Positions 18,349 to 27,856 of a stretch of 64,000 nt of DNA are shown here, piece after piece; positions within the stretch are counted from its first letter, which is position 1, and each line of letters starts with the position of its first letter. Under the pieces are notes generated by a model. That model saw only the letters and a list, made by a program, of their open reading frames with translations, made no database searches and was not told where the DNA came from. The translations under genes were made by a program, and so were the position numbers. Source of the DNA: Gammaproteobacteria bacterium (GTDB lineage Bacteria > Pseudomonadota > Gammaproteobacteria > UBA4575); NCBI GenBank assembly GCA_033344735.1, contig JAWPMW010000001.1, forward strand, positions 682,001-746,000, read 5' to 3'.

Positions 18349-20757
18349 ATGGGTTTATTAAGTGGCTTACTCTCGGATGGATCGATTGCGCAGATATCGC
18401 AATGTAGTTCTTTGGCCGAGCCAAACGCACAAAAAGCGATAGCTAAGCTTAAAAAAAGTCCTAAATCTTCTATCCCAAGACTTGCTGAGGCATTACAGTC
18501 AACAAATAAATTAGCGAATAGTCATATTATTGAAGTGTTAACTGATTTAGCTAATCCATCAACACTTGACTATTACATTCCTTTATTGGGCAATGATGTA
18601 GAAATAATTCGACAAGGAGTTTCAGAGGCATTAAGCAATGCTGAGAATATTGATCCCAATCCTCTAGTATCTAAGCTAGCAGACCCTAATCTTTCTAAAA
18701 CTGCAATCATGAATATTTTAACTGCGCATAAAGAAAAATTAAAAGCAGTTAATTTAATTAAATTTGTATTTAATGTTGATCATAGTGAGCAAGTTGCTTT
18801 GTTTAAGATCATTGATAATGTTGCAACAGACACAGTTGTTACTGAAATTATAAATAGAATCGATACCAAAGAGGCCTTTATACGAAGTAACTTTGCCAAA
18901 ATTCTTCGCAAGTTTGATCGTCCTCAAGTCCATCAAGCACTAGAGAAACTATTAGAAGACGATAATAAGAGCGTTAGGCTCGCAGCATTAGATGGTTTAT
19001 CCCATATGAAGGGTGAGATAAGCATTGATCGTTTGACAAAACTTATCGATGATACTGACTATGCAGTCCAAAATAAGGCAGTTGAAACAATAGTTACTAT
19101 TCAACACCCTGAAACTGTCGCTCATTTAGTTGAACACCTCAAAAGTGAGTCAGAATATACAAGGCGTGCAGCTGTTGAAGTGCTTAATGAAATAGCTAGC
19201 CCAACCTCTGTCAAAGACTTATTCCGTATTCTTAAAGATGAAGATTGGTGGGTGAGGTCAAGAGCTGCTGATGCACTCGGGAAAATTGGTGGTCCCAAAG
19301 TCGTTAAAGCAGTAATGATACTTCTGAAAGACAAAGATGAATTTGTGCGTAGAGCTGCCATTGAGATAATCAATGCCACAGAAGATGAAAGTACATACGA
19401 TGCTTTGGTTGATGCGCTAAATGATTCTGACTGGTGGGTGCGTGAACGCGCGGTTGATGGATTAGCTAATCTCGGTAATCGTCAAGCTGTTCCAATGCTG
19501 ATTAAATTGTTGCAGAAAAATGAAAGTAATGAAAATGATAAAAATATCGAGTCAATGGCAATTATTTTGCTACAAGCATTAGGTAAATTAGAGGCAAAAT
19601 CTTCTGTCCCTTATGTAATTAAGCAATTATGGGCTAAGCAAGAAAATATTGTTAAGGAAACATTAGCCTGTTTAGAACGTCTTGCAGATGATATGAGTGT
19701 AGATGAAATCGTATCATCTATAAGTCATGCATTAGAAAATCGTGATGAAGAGTTAAGAGAATTGGGTGGTTGTTCAATCGACAGAATTTTAGATAACCAG
19801 AATAAGCAACGCACTGATATAAGAGCAACCTTATCTCGCGCTAGCGATAGATCAGATTCAGAAAAAACAATGCCTGGAACAATTATTCGAGGCAAAGCAG
19901 AATTACAATCAAAATCTGTTGATCCAACTAAATTACAACCCGATGATATTCTTGCTGGTCGTTACAAATTCATTCGTCAGGTAGGCAAAGGGGCATTTGG
20001 TGCAGTTTTCCTCATGGAAGACTTGATGATTAATGAGGATGTCATTCTTAAGTTCTTAAATGCACAGTTTGTATCCGACGAGAGTGTTATTAAACGTTTC
20101 ATCTATGAATTGCGTTTTGCTCGTAAAGTTACTCATCAAAATGTTATACGAATATATGACTTGATTACATTCGGAGAATCTCATGCCATTTCAATGGAGT
20201 ACTTTGAAAGTCACACATTGAGTGCTGAATTGAAAGAGCGTAAGCCATTGACCAATGAACGTGCAATCAAGATCACAAGTGATATCTGTAATGGCATGGA
20301 GAGTGCACATAGTGCAAATGTTATCCATCGTGACTTAAAACCCAATAATGTCATGATCAATGAAGATGACATCCTCAAAATCGTAGATTTTGGTATTGCT
20401 GCAGCTAGTCAGAGCTCTGATACTAAGTTGACCAAAACTGGGTTACTAGTTGGGACACCAACTTACATGTCACCTGAACAAGTATTAGGCAAAGAGATAG
20501 ATGAAAAAACTGATATCTATAGCTTGGGTACAATGATGTATGAGATGTTAACAGGGAGAGCACCATATAGCGGTAAAGATAGTATGTCGATTATGTATCA
20601 GCATGTACAAGGAGAAGCCAAACCGCCTATCGAAAAAAATGATCAAGTCCCGATAGAACTGAGCAATCTTGTTATGGATTGTATGAAGGTTAAACCTGAA
20701 GAACGTATACAATCTATGACAGAATTATCAGAGAGACTAAAACAATTTACCCAGTAA
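18349..20757 (+). CDS. HEAT-repeat Ser/Thr protein kinase
   Basis: An 802-residue cytosolic protein. Residues about 40-480 are HEAT/PBS-lyase-like alpha repeats, including three near-identical blocks (RRAAVEVLNEIASPTSVKDL, then WWVRSRAADALGKIG and WWVRERAVDGLANLG). After a linker at 485-535 comes a complete eukaryotic-like kinase domain. It has a Gly-rich loop GKGAFG (546-551), catalytic Lys K568, HRD at 660-662 within HRDLKPNN, DFG at 680-682, and GTPTYMSPE ending at E710. No transmembrane segment is present, unlike most bacterial PknB-type kinases. It precedes two PilT-family ATPases by 25 nt and is separated by three genes from an FHA protein that could read its phospho-Thr marks. Substrates are unknown; a link to pilus or secretion control is inferred from context. 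Confidence 0.9.
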   Translation: MGLLSGLLSDGSIAQISQCSSLAEPNAQKAIAKLKKSPKSSIPRLAEALQSTNKLANSHIIEVLTDLANPSTLDYYIPLLGNDVEIIRQGVSEALSNAENIDPNPLVSKLADPNLSKTAIMNILTAHKEKLKAVNLIKFVFNVDHSEQVALFKIIDNVATDTVVTEIINRIDTKEAFIRSNFAKILRKFDRPQVHQALEKLLEDDNKSVRLAALDGLSHMKGEISIDRLTKLIDDTDYAVQNKAVETIVTIQHPETVAHLVEHLKSESEYTRRAAVEVLNEIASPTSVKDLFRILKDEDWWVRSRAADALGKIGGPKVVKAVMILLKDKDEFVRRAAIEIINATEDESTYDALVDALNDSDWWVRERAVDGLANLGNRQAVPMLIKLLQKNESNENDKNIESMAIILLQALGKLEAKSSVPYVIKQLWAKQENIVKETLACLERLADDMSVDEIVSSISHALENRDEELRELGGCSIDRILDNQNKQRTDIRATLSRASDRSDSEKTMPGTIIRGKAELQSKSVDPTKLQPDDILAGRYKFIRQVGKGAFGAVFLMEDLMINEDVILKFLNAQFVSDESVIKRFIYELRFARKVTHQNVIRIYDLITFGESHAISMEYFESHTLSAELKERKPLTNERAIKITSDICNGMESAHSANVIHRDLKPNNVMINEDDILKIVDFGIAAASQSSDTKLTKTGLLVGTPTYMSPEQVLGKEIDEKTDIYSLGTMMYEMLTGRAPYSGKDSMSIMYQHVQGEAKPPIEKNDQVPIELSNLVMDCMKVKPEERIQSMTELSERLKQFTQ

Positions 20758-20782
20758 ATCTTACAAGTGAAGATTATTAGTT

Positions 20783-21862
20783 ATGGCGCGTATTGATGCT
20801 TTTTTAAAACTAGGTCGAGAACAGGGTGTATCTGACATACATTTCGCTGTAGGCGTGCCACCTATGTTTAGAATGCATGGTGATTTACTACCAATTAAGT
20901 TTCGCGATCTGGGTGATACTGAATTAGAAACTTATTTATTTGAAATACTAACTAAGAATCAAATTCAGAGATTTAAAAGTGGATTAGACCTCGATTTTTC
21001 TTATATGTCTGAAGGAGTAGGTAGATTTCGAGTGAATCTATTTCGCAAGCTATCAGGCATAGGCGCTGTTCTTAGACATATTCCAACCGAAATACCTACC
21101 TTTGATTCATTGAACTTGCCGCGAGTGATTAAATCATTTGCTGAATTTCGACAAGGCATGGTCTTGGTCACTGGTGCAACCGGAACAGGCAAATCAACCA
21201 CACTAGCATCACTGATTCATCACATTAATTCTACTCGTCAAGAAAATATAATTACACTTGAAGATCCAATTGAATTTATTCATCCGTCACGCAAATCACA
21301 AGTAATACAAAGAGAAGTCGGCACCCATCTAAATAGTTTCTCTGATGGATTAAGAGCTGCTTTACGCGAAGATCCAGACATTGTGCTTGTAGGTGAGATG
21401 CGTGACTCTGAAACTATTAGTATGGCAATGTTAGCTGCAGAAACCGGACACTTAGTATTTGGAACACTTCATACAACTTCTGCGACTAAAACAATTGATA
21501 GAATTATGGATGCGCTACCCGCTGACCAACGCGAACAAGGAAAAATTTTCTTATCCCAGCACTTGCATGCTGTTGTTACACAAGACTTGGTGCGCTCGGG
21601 AGATGGAAAATCAAGAAAAGCTATTGTTGAAGTGATGATAATGAACAACGCTATATCTAATTTAATAATTTCAGATAAAACATTCCAAATACCAAATCAG
21701 ATTCAAACCGGTAGTAATATTGGCATGCAATTAAAAGATCAAGCATTGTTAGATGCAGTACAAGCAAAAGAAGTAGATCCTGATCATGCGTATCTTTATG
21801 CCAATGACAAAAAGATTTTCCAAAAGTATGTCACTGATACTAGCTTAATCACTTCTCAATAG
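20783..21862 (+). CDS. PilT/PilU-family retraction ATPase (first paralogue)
   Basis: A 359-residue hexameric-type secretion ATPase. The N-terminal PAS-like part (GVSDIHFAVGVPPMFRMHGD) is followed by the Walker A GATGTGKST at 131-139, the Asp box ITLEDPIEF, the Walker B-like DIVLVGEMRDSETI, and the His box GHLVFGTLHTTSATKTIDR. These match PilT and PilU of type IV pili. No pilin, pilB or pilC gene is in the window. It shares an apparent operon with the kinase (25 nt upstream) and a second PilT paralogue (11 nt downstream). Assignment to PilT rather than PilU is not decided. Confidence 0.9.
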   Translation: MARIDAFLKLGREQGVSDIHFAVGVPPMFRMHGDLLPIKFRDLGDTELETYLFEILTKNQIQRFKSGLDLDFSYMSEGVGRFRVNLFRKLSGIGAVLRHIPTEIPTFDSLNLPRVIKSFAEFRQGMVLVTGATGTGKSTTLASLIHHINSTRQENIITLEDPIEFIHPSRKSQVIQREVGTHLNSFSDGLRAALREDPDIVLVGEMRDSETISMAMLAAETGHLVFGTLHTTSATKTIDRIMDALPADQREQGKIFLSQHLHAVVTQDLVRSGDGKSRKAIVEVMIMNNAISNLIISDKTFQIPNQIQTGSNIGMQLKDQALLDAVQAKEVDPDHAYLYANDKKIFQKYVTDTSLITSQ

Positions 21863-21873
21863 TTTTTAACACA

Positions 21874-22938
21874 ATGTATAACCTAAATGAATTATTAAAA
21901 AAACTTGTAGATGATAATGGGTCTGACCTTCACGTATTGTCTGGAGATCCAGTACGTATGCGTGTAAATGGAGATCTTATATGTGTCACGGAGGAACCAC
22001 TTAGCGCTAAAGATGCTCTTGAATCGTTCAAAGACATTATGAGCATGCGTAATAAAGAAGTACTAGAGGATGATGAGCAAGTGGATTTTGCCCACGAAGT
22101 TGATGGAGTAGGGCGCTTTCGCGTCAATATTTTTAGGCATTTAAATGGAGTTGGAGGTGTTTTTCGAGCTATTCCTTCTGATGTAATCCCACTCGATAAA
22201 TTAAATATGCCTCCAATTATTGAATCTATATGTAAACAAAAGTCAGGATTAATTTTAGTCACAGGTAAAACTGGTTCCGGTAAGTCGACTACCTTAGCCT
22301 CGATGGTTGATGTTATTAATACTAATCAGAAAGGTCATATATTGACTATTGAGGACCCTATTGAATTCGAGCATCAACGTAAAGACTGTTTAGTCAGCCA
22401 ACGTGAAGTAAATCATCACACTAAAACGTTTTCCCAAGCTTTGCATTCAGCATTGCGTGAAGATCCTGATGTTATTCTGGTCGGCGAATTACGTGATTTA
22501 GAAACCATGAGTCTAGCGGTTACTGCTGCAGAGACAGGTATCTTAGTGTTGGCTACACTTCATACTAATAGCGCTGCAGCGACTGTAGATCGAGTTATCA
22601 ATACTTTTCCAGTTAATAAGCAGCCACAAATTAGAACCATGTTATCCACATCACTTAGAGCCATTGTTTCTCAGCAGTTATTGAAAAAGTCTGATGGAAA
22701 AGGTCGTGTTGCAGCTGTTGAAATTTTAATCAATACATCAGCTTCGTCAAATATTTTACGTGAAGGGAAGTCGGAGCAATTACAAAATATTATCCAAAGT
22801 GGTGCTGCACACGGCATGCAAAGTATGGATAGTGCATTGCATAATTTAGTTAAGGAGGAGATGATTCAACCACAAATAGCATTTGAAGCCGCAAATGATA
22901 AAGGATCATTCACACAATACCTTAAGAAAAGCTCATAA
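21874..22938 (+). CDS. PilT/PilU-family retraction ATPase (second paralogue)
   Basis: A 354-residue protein with the same layout as its upstream neighbour: GSDLHVLSGDPVRMRVNGD, Walker A GKTGSGKST at 131-139, ILTIEDPIEFEH, DVILVGELRDLETM and a His-box region LATLHTNSAAATVDR. It diverges strongly from the first paralogue, so this is an old pair rather than a recent duplication. Paired PilT-like ATPases are normal for type IV pili, where one is the main retractor and the other accessory. The start of the following gene overlaps its 3' end. Confidence 0.9.
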   Translation: MYNLNELLKKLVDDNGSDLHVLSGDPVRMRVNGDLICVTEEPLSAKDALESFKDIMSMRNKEVLEDDEQVDFAHEVDGVGRFRVNIFRHLNGVGGVFRAIPSDVIPLDKLNMPPIIESICKQKSGLILVTGKTGSGKSTTLASMVDVINTNQKGHILTIEDPIEFEHQRKDCLVSQREVNHHTKTFSQALHSALREDPDVILVGELRDLETMSLAVTAAETGILVLATLHTNSAAATVDRVINTFPVNKQPQIRTMLSTSLRAIVSQQLLKKSDGKGRVAAVEILINTSASSNILREGKSEQLQNIIQSGAAHGMQSMDSALHNLVKEEMIQPQIAFEAANDKGSFTQYLKKSS

Positions 22939-23617
22939 CTCACTAAATTCAGGTAATATTTTCCATTATTCCCTGGTATTTGTTATAGTATTATCTTTAA
23001 TTAGTACGGTCACACGGGCTCAGCCAATTCAACACATAGAAGTAATCGCTTTATTTGAAAATAAAGCCATGCTTCATATCGACAATGATGAAGTGTTGCT
23101 GTCAGTAGGAAACATGACAAAACATGGTGTAAAGTTAATATCAGCTGATGCACATGGTGCCGTGCTTGAAATTGAAGGTATACAACGTAAGTACTTACTC
23201 GGTAATGTAGTTCGAAATACCGATGCTGCTAACAATAAAAAAGATGCAGATATTATCGTCTACCAAGGCGCTGATACAATGTTTCGTACCACTGGCTCTA
23301 TGAATGGGTATCCAGTCAATTTCTTAGTAGATACTGGTGCCTCGAGTATTGCGATGAGTTCAGAAGAAGCAAAACGCCTCGGTATAAATTACAAGTTAAA
23401 TGGGAAGCCTACCTGGGTGTCTACTGCCTCAGGAATTGAGAAAGCCGTGACAGTCACTATTAAAAAAGTCACTATCTCAGGGGTCACAATTAAAGCTGTA
23501 GAGGGGTTGGTTATAGAAGGCTCTGAGCCTTCGATGCCATTGTTGGGGATGTCATATTTAAATCGATTTAAAATTATAAACGATGGAAATATGATGAGAT
23601 TAAAAAGAAAGTATTAA
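22895..23617 (+). CDS. Retropepsin-like aspartic protease, secreted or membrane-anchored
   Basis: A protein of about 240 residues. After a basic N-terminal stretch comes one hydrophobic segment (HYSLVFVIVLSLISTV) that can act as a signal peptide or anchor. The C-terminal domain carries the single catalytic motif FLVDTGASS and the later LLGMSYL, which identify a clan AA retropepsin-like protease that must dimerise to be active. The start is uncertain: the ATG at 22895 and a TTG at 22883 are both in frame and both overlap the upstream ATPase gene, and neither has a strong ribosome binding site. It sits between PilT-family ATPases and the cyclase-FHA gene. Its target is unknown. Confidence 0.78.
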   Translation: MIKDHSHNTLRKAHNSLNSGNIFHYSLVFVIVLSLISTVTRAQPIQHIEVIALFENKAMLHIDNDEVLLSVGNMTKHGVKLISADAHGAVLEIEGIQRKYLLGNVVRNTDAANNKKDADIIVYQGADTMFRTTGSMNGYPVNFLVDTGASSIAMSSEEAKRLGINYKLNGKPTWVSTASGIEKAVTVTIKKVTISGVTIKAVEGLVIEGSEPSMPLLGMSYLNRFKIINDGNMMRLKRKY

Positions 23618-23625
23618 ATTTTCGT

Positions 23626-24513
23626 ATGGAAAAGCATACTGATTGTGCTGTCATGTTTGTCGATATAGCTGGCAGTACTAAACTTTATCATGAGTTTGGC
23701 GATACTCTAGCTCAAGATAGTATTGCGCGTTCACTTATCCGCATGTCGGAAACTATTAAACGTAATAAAGGCAGTGTAGTTAAATTTATTGGTGACGAAA
23801 TATTATGCTATTTTCAGCAAGTTGATTACGCAATCACCACTGCTTTTGCGTTGAATGACCTTTTAGAACAGTTAAAAGACCCAAATGGTATACAGATTAA
23901 AATACGTATAGGCTTACATTATGGTACTGCTATCATTGATCAGAATGATATCTACGGAGACACAGTCAATGTTGCAGCAGCTATGCGTGAAATTGCTCGT
24001 TCACGACAAATCATTACTACTGAAGCAGTCATACAAAAACTCCCAGCAGAAGTACTTCATCGCGCAAGACGTATTGAAAGCTCTAGATTAAAAGGACGAC
24101 AAGAAGAAACGACAATTTATGAATTGCAATGGGAGGATGAAGACTACACGCAGATGTTATCTGCGGTAGGTCAAAATGATGATGATAAAGTCACTCGTTT
24201 ACAGCTGATTTATCGTGACCAAGAAGTCTCACTACTAGAAGATATGCCGATATTTACTTTAGGTCGTGATGCCTCATGTTCTATGACTATTGAAGGTAAA
24301 CTGATTTCACGTAATCATGCTTCAATTGAATATAAAAAAGGCAAATTCATATTCAAAGATTCCAGCACAAATGGCACCTATATTCGCACCGAAGAAGGCA
24401 GAAACGTTTATGTGCGTCGAGAAGAAGTAGCGCTTTGGGGCTTGGGAAATATTAGCTTGGGCCGTGTTCCCGAAGAAGATGAAGATAATCTTCTTCAGTA
24501 TATTAGTCGCTAA
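23626..24513 (+). CDS. Class III nucleotide cyclase-like domain fused to FHA domain
   Basis: A 295-residue soluble protein. Residues 5-165 are a class III cyclase homology domain with metal-binding Asp at D13 (MFVDIAGSTKL) and D57 (FIGDE), and the GDTVNVAAAM block at 111-120. The Arg normally found four residues after the catalytic Asn (N115) is Ala119, so activity is doubtful. Residues about 190-280 are an FHA phospho-Thr-binding domain with GR (213-214), SRNH (228-231) and STNG (247-250). The gene begins 9 nt after the protease stop. With a Thr kinase four genes upstream, phospho-dependent signalling within this cluster is plausible but inferred. Confidence 0.88.
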   Translation: MEKHTDCAVMFVDIAGSTKLYHEFGDTLAQDSIARSLIRMSETIKRNKGSVVKFIGDEILCYFQQVDYAITTAFALNDLLEQLKDPNGIQIKIRIGLHYGTAIIDQNDIYGDTVNVAAAMREIARSRQIITTEAVIQKLPAEVLHRARRIESSRLKGRQEETTIYELQWEDEDYTQMLSAVGQNDDDKVTRLQLIYRDQEVSLLEDMPIFTLGRDASCSMTIEGKLISRNHASIEYKKGKFIFKDSSTNGTYIRTEEGRNVYVRREEVALWGLGNISLGRVPEEDEDNLLQYISR

Positions 24514-24597
24514 ATAGCGAAAACAGATTCATCTCTTACCCTTGTCTGGGTTATTATCTGCAACTTCTAATTTACTCATCTATTTGCAGGTCTCTAC

Positions 24598-26013
24598 ATG
24601 GAAGTAAAAACTAGATTTGCCCCAAGTCCCACTGGATATTTACATATTGGTGGCGTGCGAACAGCGCTTTTCTCTTGGTTATATGCAAAACATAATCAAG
24701 GAAAATTTGTTCTTCGTATCGAAGATACAGATAGAGAACGTTCTACTCAAGAATCAGTGGATGCAATTTTGCGCGGTATGGAATGGCTAGGGCTTGAATT
24801 TGATGAAGGACCTTTTTATCAAACTCGGCGTTTTGATCGATACCAAGAAGTCATTGAAAAGCTTTTAAATGAAAATAAAGCCTATCGTTGTTACTGCACT
24901 AAAGATGAATTAGATGCTTTACGTTTAGAACAACAAAAAAATAGACAAAAACCAAAGTATGATGGCCGTTATCGTGACTATACTGGCCCCATCCCCAAGG
25001 ATGTTAACCCAGTAGTTCGATTTAAAAATCCACTAGATGGTGAAGTCATTATTCAAGATCAAGTATTGGGCGATGTTGTAATTAATAATTCTGAGTTAGA
25101 TGACTTAATTATTGCTCGCTCTGATGGTACACCAACATATAACTTAACGGTTGTAGTCGATGACCTAGATATGAATATCACACATGTTATTCGTGGTGAT
25201 GATCATGTTAATAACACACCTAGACAAATTAATATGATTAATGCTCTAGGTGGAACATTGCCAAGCTATGCTCACGTCCCCATGATTTTAGGAAATGATG
25301 GTAAGCGGATGTCAAAACGTCATGGTGCAGTAAGTATTTCAGCTTATGAAGATGAAGGGTATTTACCTGAAGCAATATTAAATTATTTAGTTCGGCTTGG
25401 CTGGGCACATGGTGACCAAGAAATTTTCTCAAAACAGGAAATGATCGCACTATTTTCATTAGAAAATATAAACAAGTCTGCTGCTGCATTCGATATTGAT
25501 AAACTTCAATGGCTGAATCAACAATATATTAAACTAACACCTAATGAGAAACTTGTGTCATGGGTAGAGTTAGCATACGCAAAGAAAAACGTTAAACTAA
25601 GTTCCTTTAATCAATTAGACAAGGTGATTGATCTACAAAAAGAAAGAGTAAAGACCTTAACTGAACTGACAGATAATAGTGAATATTTTTTTACTGATTT
25701 TGATAGTTATGATGAAAAATCTGCAAAGAAACACTTTAAACCTGCAAACTTGCCAATTTTACAATCAATTAAATGTAAATTTTCTGCTGTACAAGATTGG
25801 CGAGCTGAAAATATCCATCAATGTATTACAGACTATTCTGAAGAGAGTCAGTTAAAATTAGGTAAGATAGCTCCACCGATTCGTGTGGCTGTATGCGGTA
25901 GTGCAAACTCTCCTTCGATAGATATAACCCTTGAATTAATTGGCAAAGAAAGGGTGTTGGTAAGAATTGAAAATGCAATTACATTTATCTCTAAACAAGT
26001 TGAGGGAAGTTGA
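24598..26013 (+). CDS. gltX: Glutamyl-tRNA synthetase
   Basis: A 471-residue class I aminoacyl-tRNA synthetase. The HIGH-type motif PSPTGYLHIGGVRTALF (residues 10-26) and the KMSKS-type motif KRMSKRHG are present, and the length is normal for the discriminating or general GluRS. A tRNA-Ala gene starts 42 nt downstream, an arrangement I also recall from other gammaproteobacteria. It is separated from the signalling cluster by about 84 bp and likely has its own promoter. Confidence 0.96.
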   Translation: MEVKTRFAPSPTGYLHIGGVRTALFSWLYAKHNQGKFVLRIEDTDRERSTQESVDAILRGMEWLGLEFDEGPFYQTRRFDRYQEVIEKLLNENKAYRCYCTKDELDALRLEQQKNRQKPKYDGRYRDYTGPIPKDVNPVVRFKNPLDGEVIIQDQVLGDVVINNSELDDLIIARSDGTPTYNLTVVVDDLDMNITHVIRGDDHVNNTPRQINMINALGGTLPSYAHVPMILGNDGKRMSKRHGAVSISAYEDEGYLPEAILNYLVRLGWAHGDQEIFSKQEMIALFSLENINKSAAAFDIDKLQWLNQQYIKLTPNEKLVSWVELAYAKKNVKLSSFNQLDKVIDLQKERVKTLTELTDNSEYFFTDFDSYDEKSAKKHFKPANLPILQSIKCKFSAVQDWRAENIHQCITDYSEESQLKLGKIAPPIRVAVCGSANSPSIDITLELIGKERVLVRIENAITFISKQVEGS

Positions 26014-26055
26014 TAAGCTAGGCATAATTGCATCTACCAAACATTACTTAATATC

Positions 26056-26131
26056 GGGGCTATAGCTCAGCTGGGAGAGCGCCTGCGTGGCACGCAGGAG
26101 GTCAGCGGTTCGATCCCGCTTAGCTCCACCA
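26056..26131 (+). tRNA. tRNA-Ala(GGC)
   Basis: A 76-nt cloverleaf with encoded CCA. The acceptor stem GGGGCTA pairs with TAGCTCC, the D arm is GCTCAGCTGGGAGAGC, the anticodon stem CCTGC/GCAGG encloses loop GTGGCAC with anticodon GGC, and the T arm is GCGGTTCGATCCCGC. It is nearly identical to the Escherichia coli tRNA-Ala(GGC) that I know. Confidence 0.97.
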
Positions 26132-26162
26132 CTTATTTAATTCTTTAGTGTTAGTAGTAGTG

Positions 26163-26834
26163 CTAATTATCAGCAAATGTGCTTCGGCCAATCCATTCTG
26201 ATATATTTTTTACATGTGTTTTAGAACCGAGAATTTTCATTTTGCCATTTCGAATCATAGTTGTTAACTTCTCGTAACCTAGCCATATATTGGTCATAGT
26301 TTTGAGTGTGGTAATAATCACTATATCGGGTTCATGACCAGTATCCTCAAAACATAAGTCAATTTCATTGTTATCAATTACTATCCACCAATAGCGATCA
26401 CGATTATCTTGATCGTAAAACTCAATATTGATGACTGCTCGTTGATTATTAAAGTAGTCGATATTTAAACGACGACGCATATCCCACAATAAAAAACCTG
26501 CATCAAGATCTTCAGTTGTAATTTTATTCTTTGCCCATTTATGCCCCCATGCCCCGAAACCTAATACAATTGGGCGTAATTCCTCTCCAGATTGAGTCAA
26601 AAAATATTCATAATTATTCGCTTTAAGCTTTTTAGAACGAAGAATAATCCCTTGTTCTTCAAGAGATTTCAGGCGGCGTGAAAGTATACTAGGTGAGATC
26701 CTTGGAAGTCCGCAGCGTAGTTGTCCAAAACGAGTGCTTCCCATCATCAGTTCTCTGAGGACTAATATGACCCATTTTTCACATAGAATTTCAGCAGCTT
26801 TAGCTACCGGACAGAATTGACAATATTTTTCCAT
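26163..26834 (-). CDS. HxlR-family transcriptional regulator with extra C-terminal domain
   Basis: A 223-residue protein. The first 100 residues are an HxlR winged helix-turn-helix: the Cys-containing start (YCQFCPVAKAAEIL), then KWVILVLRELMMGSTRFGQL, LPRISPSILSRRLKSLEEQGII and a wing strand. HxlR proteins are often redox or electrophile sensors, and the two N-terminal Cys fit that. The C-terminal half (from about 115) is longer than in minimal HxlR proteins and has an SCP2-like look. The gene is alone and points towards gltX and tRNA-Ala. Its targets are unknown. Confidence 0.85.
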   Translation of the reverse strand: MEKYCQFCPVAKAAEILCEKWVILVLRELMMGSTRFGQLRCGLPRISPSILSRRLKSLEEQGIILRSKKLKANNYEYFLTQSGEELRPIVLGFGAWGHKWAKNKITTEDLDAGFLLWDMRRRLNIDYFNNQRAVINIEFYDQDNRDRYWWIVIDNNEIDLCFEDTGHEPDIVIITTLKTMTNIWLGYEKLTTMIRNGKMKILGSKTHVKNISEWIGRSTFADN

Positions 26835-27198
26835 AAAACAGCAATTTATTAGTAGAAATTAGTACAATTTAAAGACTAGTCCACACCCTTGTAATAAAAC
26901 CAACTAATTCTGGTTGCATTAAAAACAACTGGAGGAAGAGCCAAATTTAAGTTTACTTCAGGCGTCTTCATCCTACTATAGATCTTGGATTTAGCTTTAT
27001 TCAATCAATTGTTTCCTTAGCTATTGTCAAGGATTTCCGAGCACTTCGGCTTTGGGTGCGACAATTAGTCCATTTCATCCAAAATTTGAAATCAGGTATA
27101 CTGGACTATTCACATGCTGAGCAACGCCTAACGTGTGAGTTATAACTATCTAATGATCTGATTATTATTAAATAAGCTACTTAATCGACACCACTCAC
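26835..27198. other. Intergenic region between hxlR-like gene and exbB
   Basis: This 364-bp divergent region must hold promoters for both flanking genes. I found no open frame with a credible start, no terminator and no convincing Fur box. The best AT-rich candidate, around 27149-27172, is a poor match to the Fur consensus. Confidence 0.6.
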
Positions 27199-27852
27199 AT
27201 GCACGCATCAAATATAGAAGTAAGTGTCTCCCGCATCAATACATTAGTTGAAGCAGGGGGACCTGTCGTAATAGTATTAATTGGAATGTCTGTAATTGGA
27301 CTTTCAATTCTGCTCCTTAAGAGCTGGCAATTTTTTGCACTGCAACTAGAAAATCGTGCATTCATCGATTCAGCAATTAATGCTTGGAAAAACAATAATA
27401 CTGAAGCGATGTATGAAATACTTCATCATTCAAAAAATCCTATTGCACAAGTGCTCGAAGCAGCTACCCATGCATGTCTACAACAAAATATTGATTACAA
27501 CATAGCGCGAGAAGAGGTTATACGTGTTGCCACTTTAAAACTTGCTGATGTGAGGTCTTACCTAAGAGTAATAGAGGTAATTGCAGCGCTAAGCCCATTG
27601 TTGGGATTGTTCGGAACGGTATTAGGAATGATAGAAGCATTCCATCGTCTGGAATTAGCAGGAACCGCAGTTGATCCGGCAGTATTATCTGGTGGTATTT
27701 GGGAGGCGTTACTAACCACAGCAGCTGGCTTAGCCGTTGCTATTCCAGCTATCATTGCACTAAATTGGTTAGAACATAGAATTGAGAATTTTAAAATTGC
27801 TATGGAAGATGCAATGACTCAAGTATTTACTCATAAGGTTAGCCTTAACTAA
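27199..27852 (+). CDS. exbB: MotA/TolQ/ExbB proton channel family protein
   Basis: A 217-residue inner-membrane protein with three predicted helices: GGPVVIVLIGMSVIGLSILL near 20-39, the long VIEVIAALSPLLGLFGTVLGMIEAF block near 122-146, and LLTTAAGLAVAIPAIIALNWL near 174-194. The second and third contain the family Thr/Pro/Gly pattern. It is the first gene of exbB-exbD-exbD-tonB, so ExbB is a better assignment than TolQ or MotA. It forms the pentameric stator that couples the proton gradient to TonB. The intergenic distances are 2-8 nt across the operon. Confidence 0.9.
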   Translation: MHASNIEVSVSRINTLVEAGGPVVIVLIGMSVIGLSILLLKSWQFFALQLENRAFIDSAINAWKNNNTEAMYEILHHSKNPIAQVLEAATHACLQQNIDYNIAREEVIRVATLKLADVRSYLRVIEVIAALSPLLGLFGTVLGMIEAFHRLELAGTAVDPAVLSGGIWEALLTTAAGLAVAIPAIIALNWLEHRIENFKIAMEDAMTQVFTHKVSLN

Positions 27853-27856
27853 AGAA

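Noticed and set aside
27140-27180. Fur box upstream of exbB
   Set aside because: The AT-rich stretch TCTAATGATCTGATTATTATTA matches the 19-bp consensus too poorly to call.
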